In this document: positions 1 to 8,312 of the stretch, in pieces
Layout: each line of letters starts with the position of its first letter
Position numbering within the stretch: position 1 is the stretch's first letter
Source of the DNA: UBA5287 sp041672395
Lineage (GTDB): Bacteria > Bacteroidota > Bacteroidia > Bacteroidales > Dysgonomonadaceae
Reading direction: 5' to 3'
Assembly: GCA_041672395.1 (NCBI GenBank)
Contig: JBAYZS010000022.1
Location: forward strand, 1-32,445
DNA: 32,445 nt
Notes under the pieces: generated by a model
Databases searched by the model: none
Told to the model about the DNA's origin: nothing
Seen by the model: only the letters and a program-made list of their open reading frames with translations
Position numbers and translations under genes: made by a program

Positions 1-326
1 GAGATCTTCGATGCAATCATTAACAAATCGGATAATCTGGCTCACTTTATCAACTTTTATGAACTAAAATTGGCAAGTTAGCAACTTGCGAAACTTGAAT
101 CATTAATAATACAATTTCATTGTTACCACCAAAATGTAAAGAAGTTTTTTTGCTAAGCAGAAAAAATGGAATGAAAAATAAAATAATAGCAGAAACCCTA
201 AATCTTAATATTAAAACTGTTGAAAAACATATTACGAAAGCATTGTTGCTAATCAGGAAGGCTTTAGAAGAGAAGGGGCATCTGGTTGTTTTAATATTAT
301 TTGATTTATTATTCAATAGATTTTAA
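1..326 (+). pseudogene. ECF RNA polymerase sigma factor, C-terminal part, disrupted
   Basis: Frame 1 from base 1 reads as the linker and start of region 4 of an ECF (sigma-70 family) factor, up to FYELKLAS, and meets a TAG at 79-81. The same frame continues as QLAKLESLIIQ. Homology then passes to another frame at about 108-121, where LPPKCKEVFLLS starts a typical sigma region 4.2 with a helix-turn-helix (IAETLNLNIKTVEKHI) and a normal end at the TAA at 324-326. Two lesions, a nonsense codon and a frameshift, therefore separate three aligned pieces. The gene begins before the window, so its 5' part cannot be judged. Such factors normally drive the adjacent susC/susD genes and are held by the FecR protein encoded next door. 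Translation from the internal ATG at 120 would give only region 4 and is unlikely to act as a sigma factor. Confidence 0.7.
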
Positions 327-392
327 AATCTTTAAGCTAGCTTGTTGATTAAAACTCTAATTAATTATGTTAAAATTAAATTATAAGGTAGG

Positions 393-439
393 GTATTTTT
401 AGATTTATTCGTGTTACATAATGAAGAGCCTAAAAATAC
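393..439. repeat. Inverted repeat between sigma remnant and fecR
   Basis: The 10-base arm gtatttttag (393-402) is matched exactly by ctaaaaatac (430-439), with a 27-base loop. It lies in the 129-base gap between the sigma remnant and fecR. It lacks a GC-rich stem and a T-tract, so it is not a convincing terminator. It could be an mRNA structure or a protein site that sets the sigma to anti-sigma expression ratio; that role is inference. Confidence 0.45.
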
Positions 440-455
440 TTAAAAAATATCTATA

Positions 456-1424
456 ATGGAAGATATCGATTTACTAATTGTGAAATATTTAGATAATGAG
501 GCAACCTTTGATGAGAAGGCAATGCTTGAAAATTGGATAAATTCTTCTCAAGATAATAGACATTATTTCATCAGAATGGTAAAAGCATGGGAGAATTCTC
601 ATATTTATCTTCAAGATGAAACCATTGCCGAGGAACGCTTTTTCCGTTTCGGGCAATTACTTCGTAAAAGGAAAACTCGCAGATTAGCCTATAGCTTATC
701 TGCCGTAGCTGCAGTTGCATTGTTGGTGCTTGTAATTCGCTTTTTTGTTCCTGCACAAAATGTTTTATTATTATCGGAAGCTACTATTGATCAGAAAAAA
801 GAGATTGTTTTGCCCGACGGATCAATCGTTTGGCTAAATAAAAACAGCTGTATTAAATATCCGAAAAATTTTAAATCGAATAGAGAAGTATTTCTGACAG
901 GAGAAGCATTTTTTGATGTAACCAAAAAAAATGGGAAACCTTTTACCGTAAAAACTGAAGAACTTACTGTACAAGTTTTAGGTACACGGTTTGTGGTTAC
1001 GGATTACATTGAAGGGAAAACTGCAGAAGCAGTGCTGGAAACCGGAAAGATTAAACTGAAAGTACAAGAAAAAGGAGAAGAATTTACGCTCCAACCCGGT
1101 CAAATGGTCACTCACAATAATGAGAATGGTAAGACTCAGTTGCAAACAGTAGATACACATCATTTTACGGGCTGGATTAATAATAGTCTAGTATTTGAAA
1201 ATACTCATATGAAAGATGTAATCACTCAACTTGAGAAATGGTATGGTATCAAAATCGAATGTAAAAATGATGCTATTCTACAAACACCTGTTACAATTAC
1301 TGTTGATAAAGAAACCAAAGAAGAAGTACTAAATACACTTCAGATAGTTGTACCTTTTATCTGGGAAGAAAAACCAAATCAAGGAGAAAAAGCTTCGATT
1401 ATCTCTATTTTTCCAACAGAATAA
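456..1424 (+). CDS. FecR-family anti-sigma factor
   Basis: This 322-residue protein has the usual layout of Bacteroidetes FecR proteins. A cytoplasmic anti-sigma segment comes first (about 1-70), followed by a basic patch (KRKTRR) and one membrane helix at about 77-98. A periplasmic FecR domain follows (about 105-205, with the LPDGSIVWLNKNS motif and the GEAFFDV segment), and a C-terminal DUF4974 domain covers about 248-316. It should sit in the inner membrane, bind an ECF sigma factor, and release it when the STN domain of the loaded SusC protein next door touches its periplasmic part. The gene is intact and directly upstream of susC (19-base gap), while the sigma gene before it is broken, so it may now be an orphan anti-sigma factor or serve another sigma factor. 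Length and domain order are normal for the family. Confidence 0.92.
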   Translation: MEDIDLLIVKYLDNEATFDEKAMLENWINSSQDNRHYFIRMVKAWENSHIYLQDETIAEERFFRFGQLLRKRKTRRLAYSLSAVAAVALLVLVIRFFVPAQNVLLLSEATIDQKKEIVLPDGSIVWLNKNSCIKYPKNFKSNREVFLTGEAFFDVTKKNGKPFTVKTEELTVQVLGTRFVVTDYIEGKTAEAVLETGKIKLKVQEKGEEFTLQPGQMVTHNNENGKTQLQTVDTHHFTGWINNSLVFENTHMKDVITQLEKWYGIKIECKNDAILQTPVTITVDKETKEEVLNTLQIVVPFIWEEKPNQGEKASIISIFPTE

Positions 1425-1443
1425 TTATAGAAACTTAATTTTA

Positions 1444-4400
1444 ATGTATAACAACAATGATAATTTTATTTCTGAACTGAAAAAATTTAAATCACTAGAA
1501 AACAAAAATATGTACGAAAAACTAAAACAAATGAAATGTAATGAGCAATTTGTAAGAGACTTTCGATCTCTTATACGACTTGGCATTCTTGTCCATGTAT
1601 TATTGTGTTGTATAATAACACCCGTAAAAGCATCTGGACAAATTGACTTAGCTTCTTTGAAGCTTAAAAATGTGAAAATGATTGACGCGATTAAGGCTGT
1701 TGAAAAAGCTTCTAATTACAAGTTCGTTTACAACAACAATGAAGTGGACTTGGATCGGGAAATTACAGTAAATACCGTAAACAAAGACGCGGAAACCATT
1801 GTGAGAGAAATTTTTGCTGGTTATAACATTATTGTCGAAAACAATACAGTTATAGTATCGCCGGCTAAAACTTCAAACAATAATTTAAATACCAGTCAAC
1901 AGCCTTCACTTAAAAGAACTATTACCGGAAAAGTAATTGATGCTGAAAATGATGAACCTTTAATCGGTGTGACTATACGTTTAAAAGGCACAAGTACTGG
2001 TGTTGTAAGTGATATTGACGGAAACTATACCATTACTATCAATAACAAAAATGATGTTTTAGAGTTCTCTTATATTGGATACTTGGAACAGGAAATAGAA
2101 GTTGAAAATTTAGCAATCATTGATGTTGAAATGAAAACAGACAACACACAATTGGATGAAGTGGTTGTTGTTGGTGCAGGTGTTCAGGAAAAAGTAAGTG
2201 TGACCGGTGCTATCACCAGTGTTAAAGGTTCAAGTCTTAGAATGCCATCATCTTCATTGACTAATGCCTTTGCCGGACAATTAGCGGGTGTGGTTTCTAT
2301 GACAACCAGTGGTGCTCCAGGTGCAATAACCGATTTTTATATTCGTGGTATCAGCACTTTTGGAGGTAGAGCAACACCACTAATTATGTTGGATGATGTA
2401 GAAATTAGTGCTAGCGATCTAAATAATATTCCTGCAGAATCAATTGAAAGTTTTTCAATTCTAAAAGATGCTTCAGCAACTGCTATCTATGGATCTAGAG
2501 GAGCAAATGGCGTTATGCTTGTTAAAACGAAAACAGGTAATCAAAATGAACGTACAAAAATTAATATTACTTTGGATAATTCTTTTAATTCACCAATGAA
2601 TTTTCCTGAATTCGTTGATGGAGCAACTTGGATGGAGCTATACAATGAAGCTCTTCTTTCAAGGTCACCCAAAGCCAACCCAAGGTATTCTCAGGAAAGA
2701 ATTGATGCAACACGCTCTGGAGTAAATCCTAATGTTTATCCTGATGTGAATTGGAAAGATGTTATTTTTAAAGATTTGGCAATGAACCAAAGAGCAAACT
2801 TAAATGTACAAGGTGGTGGATCAAAAGCTACTTATTTTATGAGTGTTCAAACAAATCATGATACTGGCTTATTAAATACTCGTAAGGTACATTCATGGGA
2901 TAATAATATCAATAACTGGGGGTTTAATTTTCAAAATAATATCTCTTACAAACTTACTCCATCTACAACAATGGATTTGCGAATAAATACGCAAATACGT
3001 CAAAATCATAGTGGAAACTATAATTCAGCAGATTTGTTTGGAAAAATGCAATCAGCAAATCCAATTAATTTCCCTGTCACTTTTCCAGAACAAGAAGGCG
3101 ATAAACACATTCGTTTTGGAAGTTCTGTACTTACCAGTAATTTTTATAGAGAAAATATTTATGCTACCATGTTAAATTCTTTTAAAGAAACAAGGGAAAG
3201 CACAATAAATACATCATTGAAATTATATCAAGGATTAGATTTTATCACCAAAGGGTTAAGTACTACATTTTTGGCAAATTTCAAAAATTGGTCATATAGT
3301 AATTACAATCGTTCTATAGAACCATATTTATATAGAGTTGTTTCCGATAGTTATGTTCCTGCAACAAATGAATATGAAATTGAAAGACTAGGAACATCAG
3401 GAACAGAATTTATCTCTCAATCAGATATATACAAAGATGGTGACCAGACATTTTTTCTTCAGGGAACCGTTGATTATCGTCGTCGCTTTGGCTTGCATGA
3501 TCTTGCAGGTATGTTGCTTTATACACAACGTGAATATAAAAATAGTGTTCTTCCTCACAGAAATCAGGGTGTTTCTGGACGTTTCACTTATAATTACGAT
3601 GATCGATATCTTGCAGAGGTAAATTTTGGTTACACAGGTACGGAACGTTTAGCTGAGGGTAAGCGCTTTGAATTCTTCCCTGCTATGTCGTTGGGATGGG
3701 TGTTAAGTGGAGAAGATTTTTTTGAACCACTAACAGATGTCTTTTCTTTCTTAAAGCTGCGTGGTTCTTATGGACTAATTGGTAGCGATGAAACAGGATT
3801 GTATGCAGGTGCTGCTCACTATCTTTATATAGATCAAGTAAACCTCTCATCAGGCGAAAATGGATTCACTACAGGCGAAAATCTTGGATATACTCTTTAT
3901 GGTCCACAAATGATTAATTATGCTGTTCAAAATGCAGGATGGGAAAAAGTAAAAAAAATGGATATAGGTGTTGATATGGAATTATTCCGTTCACTTAATA
4001 TTACAGCTGATTATTTCTACGACAGACGTTTTGATATATTACTTCAACGTGAAGCATGGCCGGAATCACTGGGATATTACACTGCAAAACCTTGGGCTAA
4101 TAAAGGTAAAGTTGATAATTGGGGATTTGAAGTAAGTGCTAATTATCACCGTCAGTTTTCAAAAGATTTTTTAATGGAATTACGTGGAAACTTCACATAT
4201 ACTCAAAACAAAAATGTAGATGTTGATGATCCAGTTTACAGATATCCTTGGCAATCAAGTACATCAAAACCCCTAAGTCGTATTGAAGGATTTATAGCTG
4301 AAGGTTTATTTACTTCACAAGAAGAAATAAACAATAGTCCTACGCAGAATTTGGGAAGTACTCCAATTCCAGGTGATATTAAATACCGTGATATTACTGG

Positions 4401-4899
4401 TAATGGAATAATAGATGACGAAGACCGTACAATGATTTCAGAATATGGTGGTGTTCCCCGCATTCAATATGGTTTTGGGGTTAGCTTAAACTATAAGAAA
4501 TTTGATTTCGGTATATTCTTTAATGGATCAGCAAAACGAAATATTATGACAGGATTAATGGCGCCATTTGGACAATCCGATAATAACGTTTTTCAATTCA
4601 TAGCCGAAAATCGCTGGACTGTTGAAAATCCCAATCCTGATGCTCTCTATCCACGTTTAGGGTTATTGACCACTGAGACTGCAAACAATAGTCATGCTAG
4701 TACATATTGGATGAGAAATGGAGATTTTCTTCGTCTGAAAATGCTAGAACTCGGTTACAATTTTGATCACGGTCGAGTTTATTTAAGTGGTAACAATCTG
4801 GCAGTTTTTAGTCCATTCAAATTGTGGGATCCCGAACTTTCATGGAATTCTTATCCATTGCAACGTGTGTTTAACATCGGTTTACAATTAAACTTTTAA
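1444..4899 (+). CDS. SusC/RagA-type TonB-dependent outer-membrane transporter with STN domain
   Basis: This is the outer-membrane channel that imports oligosaccharides with TonB energy, working with the SusD lidded lipoprotein. From the chosen start it has 1151 residues: a hydrophobic signal segment at about 43-65, an STN (secretin/TonB short N-terminal) domain at about 66-140, a CarboxypepD_reg-like domain from about 157 (TITGKVIDAENDEPLIGV), and a plug domain from about 236 (LDEVVVVGAG, then IRGIS and YGSRGANGV). The long beta-barrel ends in an aromatic residue (IGLQLNF). The STN domain marks it as a transducer paired with FecR. The open frame runs back to 1348 inside fecR, but ATG 1444 lies just after the fecR stop; ATG 1510 or 1531 are alternatives that still keep the signal segment. 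The susD gene follows after 14 bases. The sequence looks intact throughout. Confidence 0.93.
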   Translation: MYNNNDNFISELKKFKSLENKNMYEKLKQMKCNEQFVRDFRSLIRLGILVHVLLCCIITPVKASGQIDLASLKLKNVKMIDAIKAVEKASNYKFVYNNNEVDLDREITVNTVNKDAETIVREIFAGYNIIVENNTVIVSPAKTSNNNLNTSQQPSLKRTITGKVIDAENDEPLIGVTIRLKGTSTGVVSDIDGNYTITINNKNDVLEFSYIGYLEQEIEVENLAIIDVEMKTDNTQLDEVVVVGAGVQEKVSVTGAITSVKGSSLRMPSSSLTNAFAGQLAGVVSMTTSGAPGAITDFYIRGISTFGGRATPLIMLDDVEISASDLNNIPAESIESFSILKDASATAIYGSRGANGVMLVKTKTGNQNERTKINITLDNSFNSPMNFPEFVDGATWMELYNEALLSRSPKANPRYSQERIDATRSGVNPNVYPDVNWKDVIFKDLAMNQRANLNVQGGGSKATYFMSVQTNHDTGLLNTRKVHSWDNNINNWGFNFQNNISYKLTPSTTMDLRINTQIRQNHSGNYNSADLFGKMQSANPINFPVTFPEQEGDKHIRFGSSVLTSNFYRENIYATMLNSFKETRESTINTSLKLYQGLDFITKGLSTTFLANFKNWSYSNYNRSIEPYLYRVVSDSYVPATNEYEIERLGTSGTEFISQSDIYKDGDQTFFLQGTVDYRRRFGLHDLAGMLLYTQREYKNSVLPHRNQGVSGRFTYNYDDRYLAEVNFGYTGTERLAEGKRFEFFPAMSLGWVLSGEDFFEPLTDVFSFLKLRGSYGLIGSDETGLYAGAAHYLYIDQVNLSSGENGFTTGENLGYTLYGPQMINYAVQNAGWEKVKKMDIGVDMELFRSLNITADYFYDRRFDILLQREAWPESLGYYTAKPWANKGKVDNWGFEVSANYHRQFSKDFLMELRGNFTYTQNKNVDVDDPVYRYPWQSSTSKPLSRIEGFIAEGLFTSQEEINNSPTQNLGSTPIPGDIKYRDITGNGIIDDEDRTMISEYGGVPRIQYGFGVSLNYKKFDFGIFFNGSAKRNIMTGLMAPFGQSDNNVFQFIAENRWTVENPNPDALYPRLGLLTTETANNSHASTYWMRNGDFLRLKMLELGYNFDHGRVYLSGNNLAVFSPFKLWDPELSWNSYPLQRVFNIGLQLNF

Positions 4900-4913
4900 A
4901 TTATCTAAAGACA

Positions 4914-6833
4914 ATGAAACTTATAAATATAATAAAAAAGGCAGGATGCATTTTAATAATAACGATATTTGGTTTTACTTCATGTAATTACCTTGATGTT
5001 GTTCCTCCTGAACAAGCCAATCTGTCGGATGCTACAAAAGATTACAATTCAACACTCAGTTTCCTTTATTCATGTTATACAGGCGTCTCAAACCCAATGA
5101 ACTATTCAACAATTGAAGCTGCTGCAGATGAATGGGTGTTACCTCCTTTATGGGGTGAAGTAATGCATAGAATGGTTTATGATAATATTACACCTCAAAG
5201 TGCAGGTGAATGGAGATGGGGTCAATATTATCGTTACATTGGTCAATGTCATCTATTTCTTGAACAACTTGAAAATGCAAAAGGTGTTACTGAATTAGAG
5301 AAAAAGGAATGGACTGCAGAAGTAAATTTTCTTTTGGCATATTACCATATGCAGGTTTTAACACTATACGGACCTTGTCCAATTACAGATAAGTATATTA
5401 AGATGGATGCAGATAATTCTGAATATCCGGGACGTTCACATTTTGATTATGTTGTTGATTGGATTGTAGAAAAAATGGATATTGCAGCAGAAACTCTTCC
5501 TGCTCAACGTCAACAAGATAAATGGGGAAGGGCAACTTCAACAATGGCTAAAGCATTAAAATCTAGGTTGTTGGTATACGCTGCATCTCCGTTGTGGAAT
5601 GGAAATTTTCCTTATCCAGAATGGAAAAATGTGAATTATGAAACTCCGGGATATGGATTGGAACTGGTTAGCGGAGAATATGATCGTACAAAATGGAAAC
5701 GTGCGTTAGAAGCTAACTTGGATGCTTTGAATTATGCCGAAAATACAGGTGGAAATGCTTTATATGAAGATATAACAATGAATGATCGTGAAGATGTTCC
5801 ATTACCATTTGTTCCAGGTGTAAACCCTGAAACAGAAGAAGGTGAAACTTTCCTGGAAAAAGTATTATTAATGAGATATCTTGTCACAACTAGAACAACA
5901 GAAGGAAATGATGAAATTATTTGGGGACTTGCAAGTCAAGGAAACATGGTTAATGGTTCTATTCCTCATTTTATTCAATATCATAATAATGGAACTGTTA
6001 TAGGTTATTATTCAGGTGTTTCGCCAATATTTAACACCTCAATATCAAATTTCTATACAAAAAATGGAAAGCGTCCTGCCAATGATCCTGATTTTGCTCA
6101 AAAAGAAACATGGTTACGTTCGGCAGGAATACCTGGACGTTCTGACATTATCACCTTTAATATTGATCGTGAACCACGTTTTTATGCTTGGTTTGCATTT
6201 GATGGTGGCGACTATGCATCTAAATTAGCTGATGGTTCTCCACTTAAAATTGAGCTGCGTAATGCAGAAAAACAAGGTTACAATCCAGCCAAATTTAACC
6301 GTGATAATAATGTAACAGGTTATTTCTCGCAGAAATTTATAATGCCGAATCTCTCAATTAGTAAATCTGATTCTTGGAATATTGAAAATAAACCAAGGAC
6401 ATTGATTCGTTTGGCTGAGCTGTATTTAAATGTGGCAGAGTGTTATGCTGCTTTAGGAGATGTTCCTAATGCAATTAAATATTTGAATGTGATTCGTGAA
6501 AGAGCTGGTGTGCCGGATTTAACGCCTGAAGATGTTACCAATGAAATGACTATTGTTGAATGGGTTCGCAACGAGCGATCTATTGAACTTTGGGGAGAAG
6601 GTCATCGCTATTACGATATTCGTCGCTGGATGACTGCACCTCAAACAATGGGACAAGGTATGAGATTAGGTTTAAATGCTTACGGAACATTGAATCCTAC
6701 ATTTGAAGAATTCAATACGGTTGTTCCTATAAATCAGCCATTTGTGTGGACAACTAGAATGTATTTACTACCTATTTTTCATATTGAGGTGTATAAAAAT
6801 CCACAAATGATACAATCTCCGGGATATAATTAA
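4914..6833 (+). CDS. SusD/RagB-type nutrient-binding outer-membrane lipoprotein
   Basis: This 639-residue protein is the surface glycan-binding partner of the SusC channel. It starts with a signal peptide ending in a lipobox (GFTSC, Cys24), followed by NYLDVVPPEQ, a typical start of mature SusD proteins. The TPR-like helical fold is suggested by segments such as LAELYLNVAECYAALGD, and by the WVRNERSIELWGEGHRYYDIRRW region, here split as two motifs: RNERSIELWGEG followed by HRYYDIRRW. These lie near the C-terminal end, as in SusD_RagB families. The length is at the upper end of the family. The ligand cannot be read from the sequence; the downstream GH109 gene suggests GalNAc-containing glycans. 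It is co-directional with susC (14-base gap), and the next lipoprotein gene starts 21 bases on. Confidence 0.93.
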   Translation: MKLINIIKKAGCILIITIFGFTSCNYLDVVPPEQANLSDATKDYNSTLSFLYSCYTGVSNPMNYSTIEAAADEWVLPPLWGEVMHRMVYDNITPQSAGEWRWGQYYRYIGQCHLFLEQLENAKGVTELEKKEWTAEVNFLLAYYHMQVLTLYGPCPITDKYIKMDADNSEYPGRSHFDYVVDWIVEKMDIAAETLPAQRQQDKWGRATSTMAKALKSRLLVYAASPLWNGNFPYPEWKNVNYETPGYGLELVSGEYDRTKWKRALEANLDALNYAENTGGNALYEDITMNDREDVPLPFVPGVNPETEEGETFLEKVLLMRYLVTTRTTEGNDEIIWGLASQGNMVNGSIPHFIQYHNNGTVIGYYSGVSPIFNTSISNFYTKNGKRPANDPDFAQKETWLRSAGIPGRSDIITFNIDREPRFYAWFAFDGGDYASKLADGSPLKIELRNAEKQGYNPAKFNRDNNVTGYFSQKFIMPNLSISKSDSWNIENKPRTLIRLAELYLNVAECYAALGDVPNAIKYLNVIRERAGVPDLTPEDVTNEMTIVEWVRNERSIELWGEGHRYYDIRRWMTAPQTMGQGMRLGLNAYGTLNPTFEEFNTVVPINQPFVWTTRMYLLPIFHIEVYKNPQMIQSPGYN

Positions 6834-6854
6834 TTTAAGTAATAATAAATAGTG

Positions 6855-8154
6855 ATGAAGAAAAAAATATTGTATATAATAATATGTTCGTTTTTATTAT
6901 TGGGTTATTCTTGTGAAAATTATGACGAACTTATCCCTAAAGAATATGATAAAATTCTGTCTATGAAGGAAGTAGGGGAACAAAGCCTGGTACTTTATAC
7001 TACGGGTGAAGATGGAACTTTTGAATTAACCATTATGAAAGGTGGTAAAACTCCCGAAACAAAAGCGCAAGCAGAAGTAAGAGTAATGAATGAAATTGAA
7101 CTATCTGATTATTCCAAACTAGTAGGAAAAGAATACAAATTGCTACCTTCTTCTATGTATGAAATATCTAATCCTCAAGTAAACTTTGTTTCTGAAGAAC
7201 GATATCAGAATAGAAGTATATTTTTTAAAACAACAGATATTAATATGCTTTTGGAAGCTGAACCTCAAATAAATTATGTATTACCTGTTATGCTTGTTAG
7301 TAATACTGATTCTGTGAATTCAGAAAAAAAACTTCTTATTTTGAAACCGAATGTTGTTGTTCCTGTTGTAACTTATGAAGAACTTGAATCAAGTGTAGCA
7401 GTAAGTGGAGACGGAGTTACATATGATTTCTATTTAACTCTTCCATTTGAAAGTTTATGGGATTTTGAAGCTACTGTGGAAGTTTATCCAATAGCAGCAC
7501 CTTCTGATAAAATTTTACTGCCTTCATCCAACTATATTATTGAAAACGGTGGAGTTGTGTCTTTTAAGAAAGGTAGTAAAAAGAGTGAACCACTGAGTAT
7601 TACGCTAAATAATGGAGACTTTTTTGGAAGTTCATATGTTATTCCAATCAAGATAACAGATATATCTTTACCTGGATTTGAATTCTCATCTAGCGTCTTT
7701 AAACTTTATGGAGCATTTAATAAAATTCCACTAACTGCCAGTATGTTATCAACGAATGCACAGGAAAACTCTGAAGGACCAATAGAAAACTTGATTGATG
7801 AAAATCCGGCGTCTTACTTTCACTCAGCCTATTCATATCCAGTTTCTGATACACTATATTCAAATAAATTTGAAAGAACCTATTACAAAATGTGGCTTTG
7901 ATTATCAAAACCGTAATAATTATAATGGCAAACCTATGGAATTTAGAATTATGGTAAGTAGTGACGGTGAAACTTGGACAGAATTGGCGCACGTTGATTC
8001 AGATTTACCTACTACAGCAGGATCCAAATATTCATCAGCATTTTATACAGCATCACAGCCATTCTCATATTTTAGATATGTGGTGTACAAGACCAATTCG
8101 GGAAGTTCACCTACGTTTTTTAATATGGCAGAATTCACACTGTTTGGTAAATAA
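6855..8154 (+). pseudogene. DUF1735/discoidin-like surface lipoprotein, frameshifted
   Basis: The first frame (ATG 6855, stop 7901) encodes a lipoprotein signal with lipobox LGYSC (Cys20), then beta-rich repeats typical of DUF1735-type surface glycan-binding proteins. It then enters the beginning of an F5/8 type C (discoidin-like) domain (IENLIDENPASYFHSAYS). From 7852 the expected continuation lies in the next frame: HYIQINLKEPITKCGFDYQ, then FRIMVSSDGETWTEL, and a natural end FNMAEFTLFGK at the stop of 8154. The switch sits at about 7850-7851 (gtttctgat a cactat), equal to one inserted base or two lost bases. Unrepaired, translation ends after about 17 junk residues and loses the discoidin domain. 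In SusCD loci such proteins are extra surface glycan binders. A sequencing error is possible, since only one lesion is visible. Confidence 0.8.
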
Positions 8155-8195
8155 AGAAAGAGCTTGTTTTATTTAAAGTTCTTAAAATTATTTCT

Positions 8196-8203
8196 TAACT
8201 TTG
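8196..8203 (+). promoter_or_regulatory. Bacteroidetes-type -7 element before the GH109 gene
   Basis: TAACTTTG fits the TAnnTTTG consensus of Bacteroidetes primary-sigma promoters. No good TTTG -33 box is seen about 20 bases upstream. If used, transcription would start near 8210, just before the hairpin at 8226-8267. Confidence 0.45.
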
Positions 8204-8225
8204 TGGCAAAAGTGATGTTAATTTT

Positions 8226-8267
8226 AATTTCTTTATCGGAAATAAAATTGTTTCCGATAAAGAAATT
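8226..8267. terminator. Strong hairpin between lipoprotein pseudogene and GH109 gene
   Basis: A perfect 17-base-pair stem (8226-8242 with 8251-8267) and an 8-base loop (taaaattg) are followed by TTTTA. It could end transcripts of the susCD operon. Because a promoter-like -7 element lies just upstream, it would also be part of the GH109 leader. The stem has only three G-C pairs in a row (tcgga core), so strength is uncertain. Confidence 0.6.
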
Positions 8268-8312
8268 TTAATATAGAATAAAAATTCAATTATATAATTT
8301 AAAAACAAGTTT

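Noticed and set aside
120..326. A free-standing 68-residue helix-turn-helix protein
   Set aside because: Upstream frame-1 sequence aligns as the preceding part of a sigma factor, so this is the tail of a broken gene; stand-alone function is unlikely.
1348..1443. Upstream extension of the susC frame, giving 1183 residues
   Set aside because: It overlaps the end of fecR in another frame and encodes a charged segment before the signal region; ATG 1444 is a better start.
7717..7992. Minus-strand open frame across the frameshift site
   Set aside because: It lies opposite the DUF1735/discoidin gene and does not resemble any protein; it does not explain the frame change.
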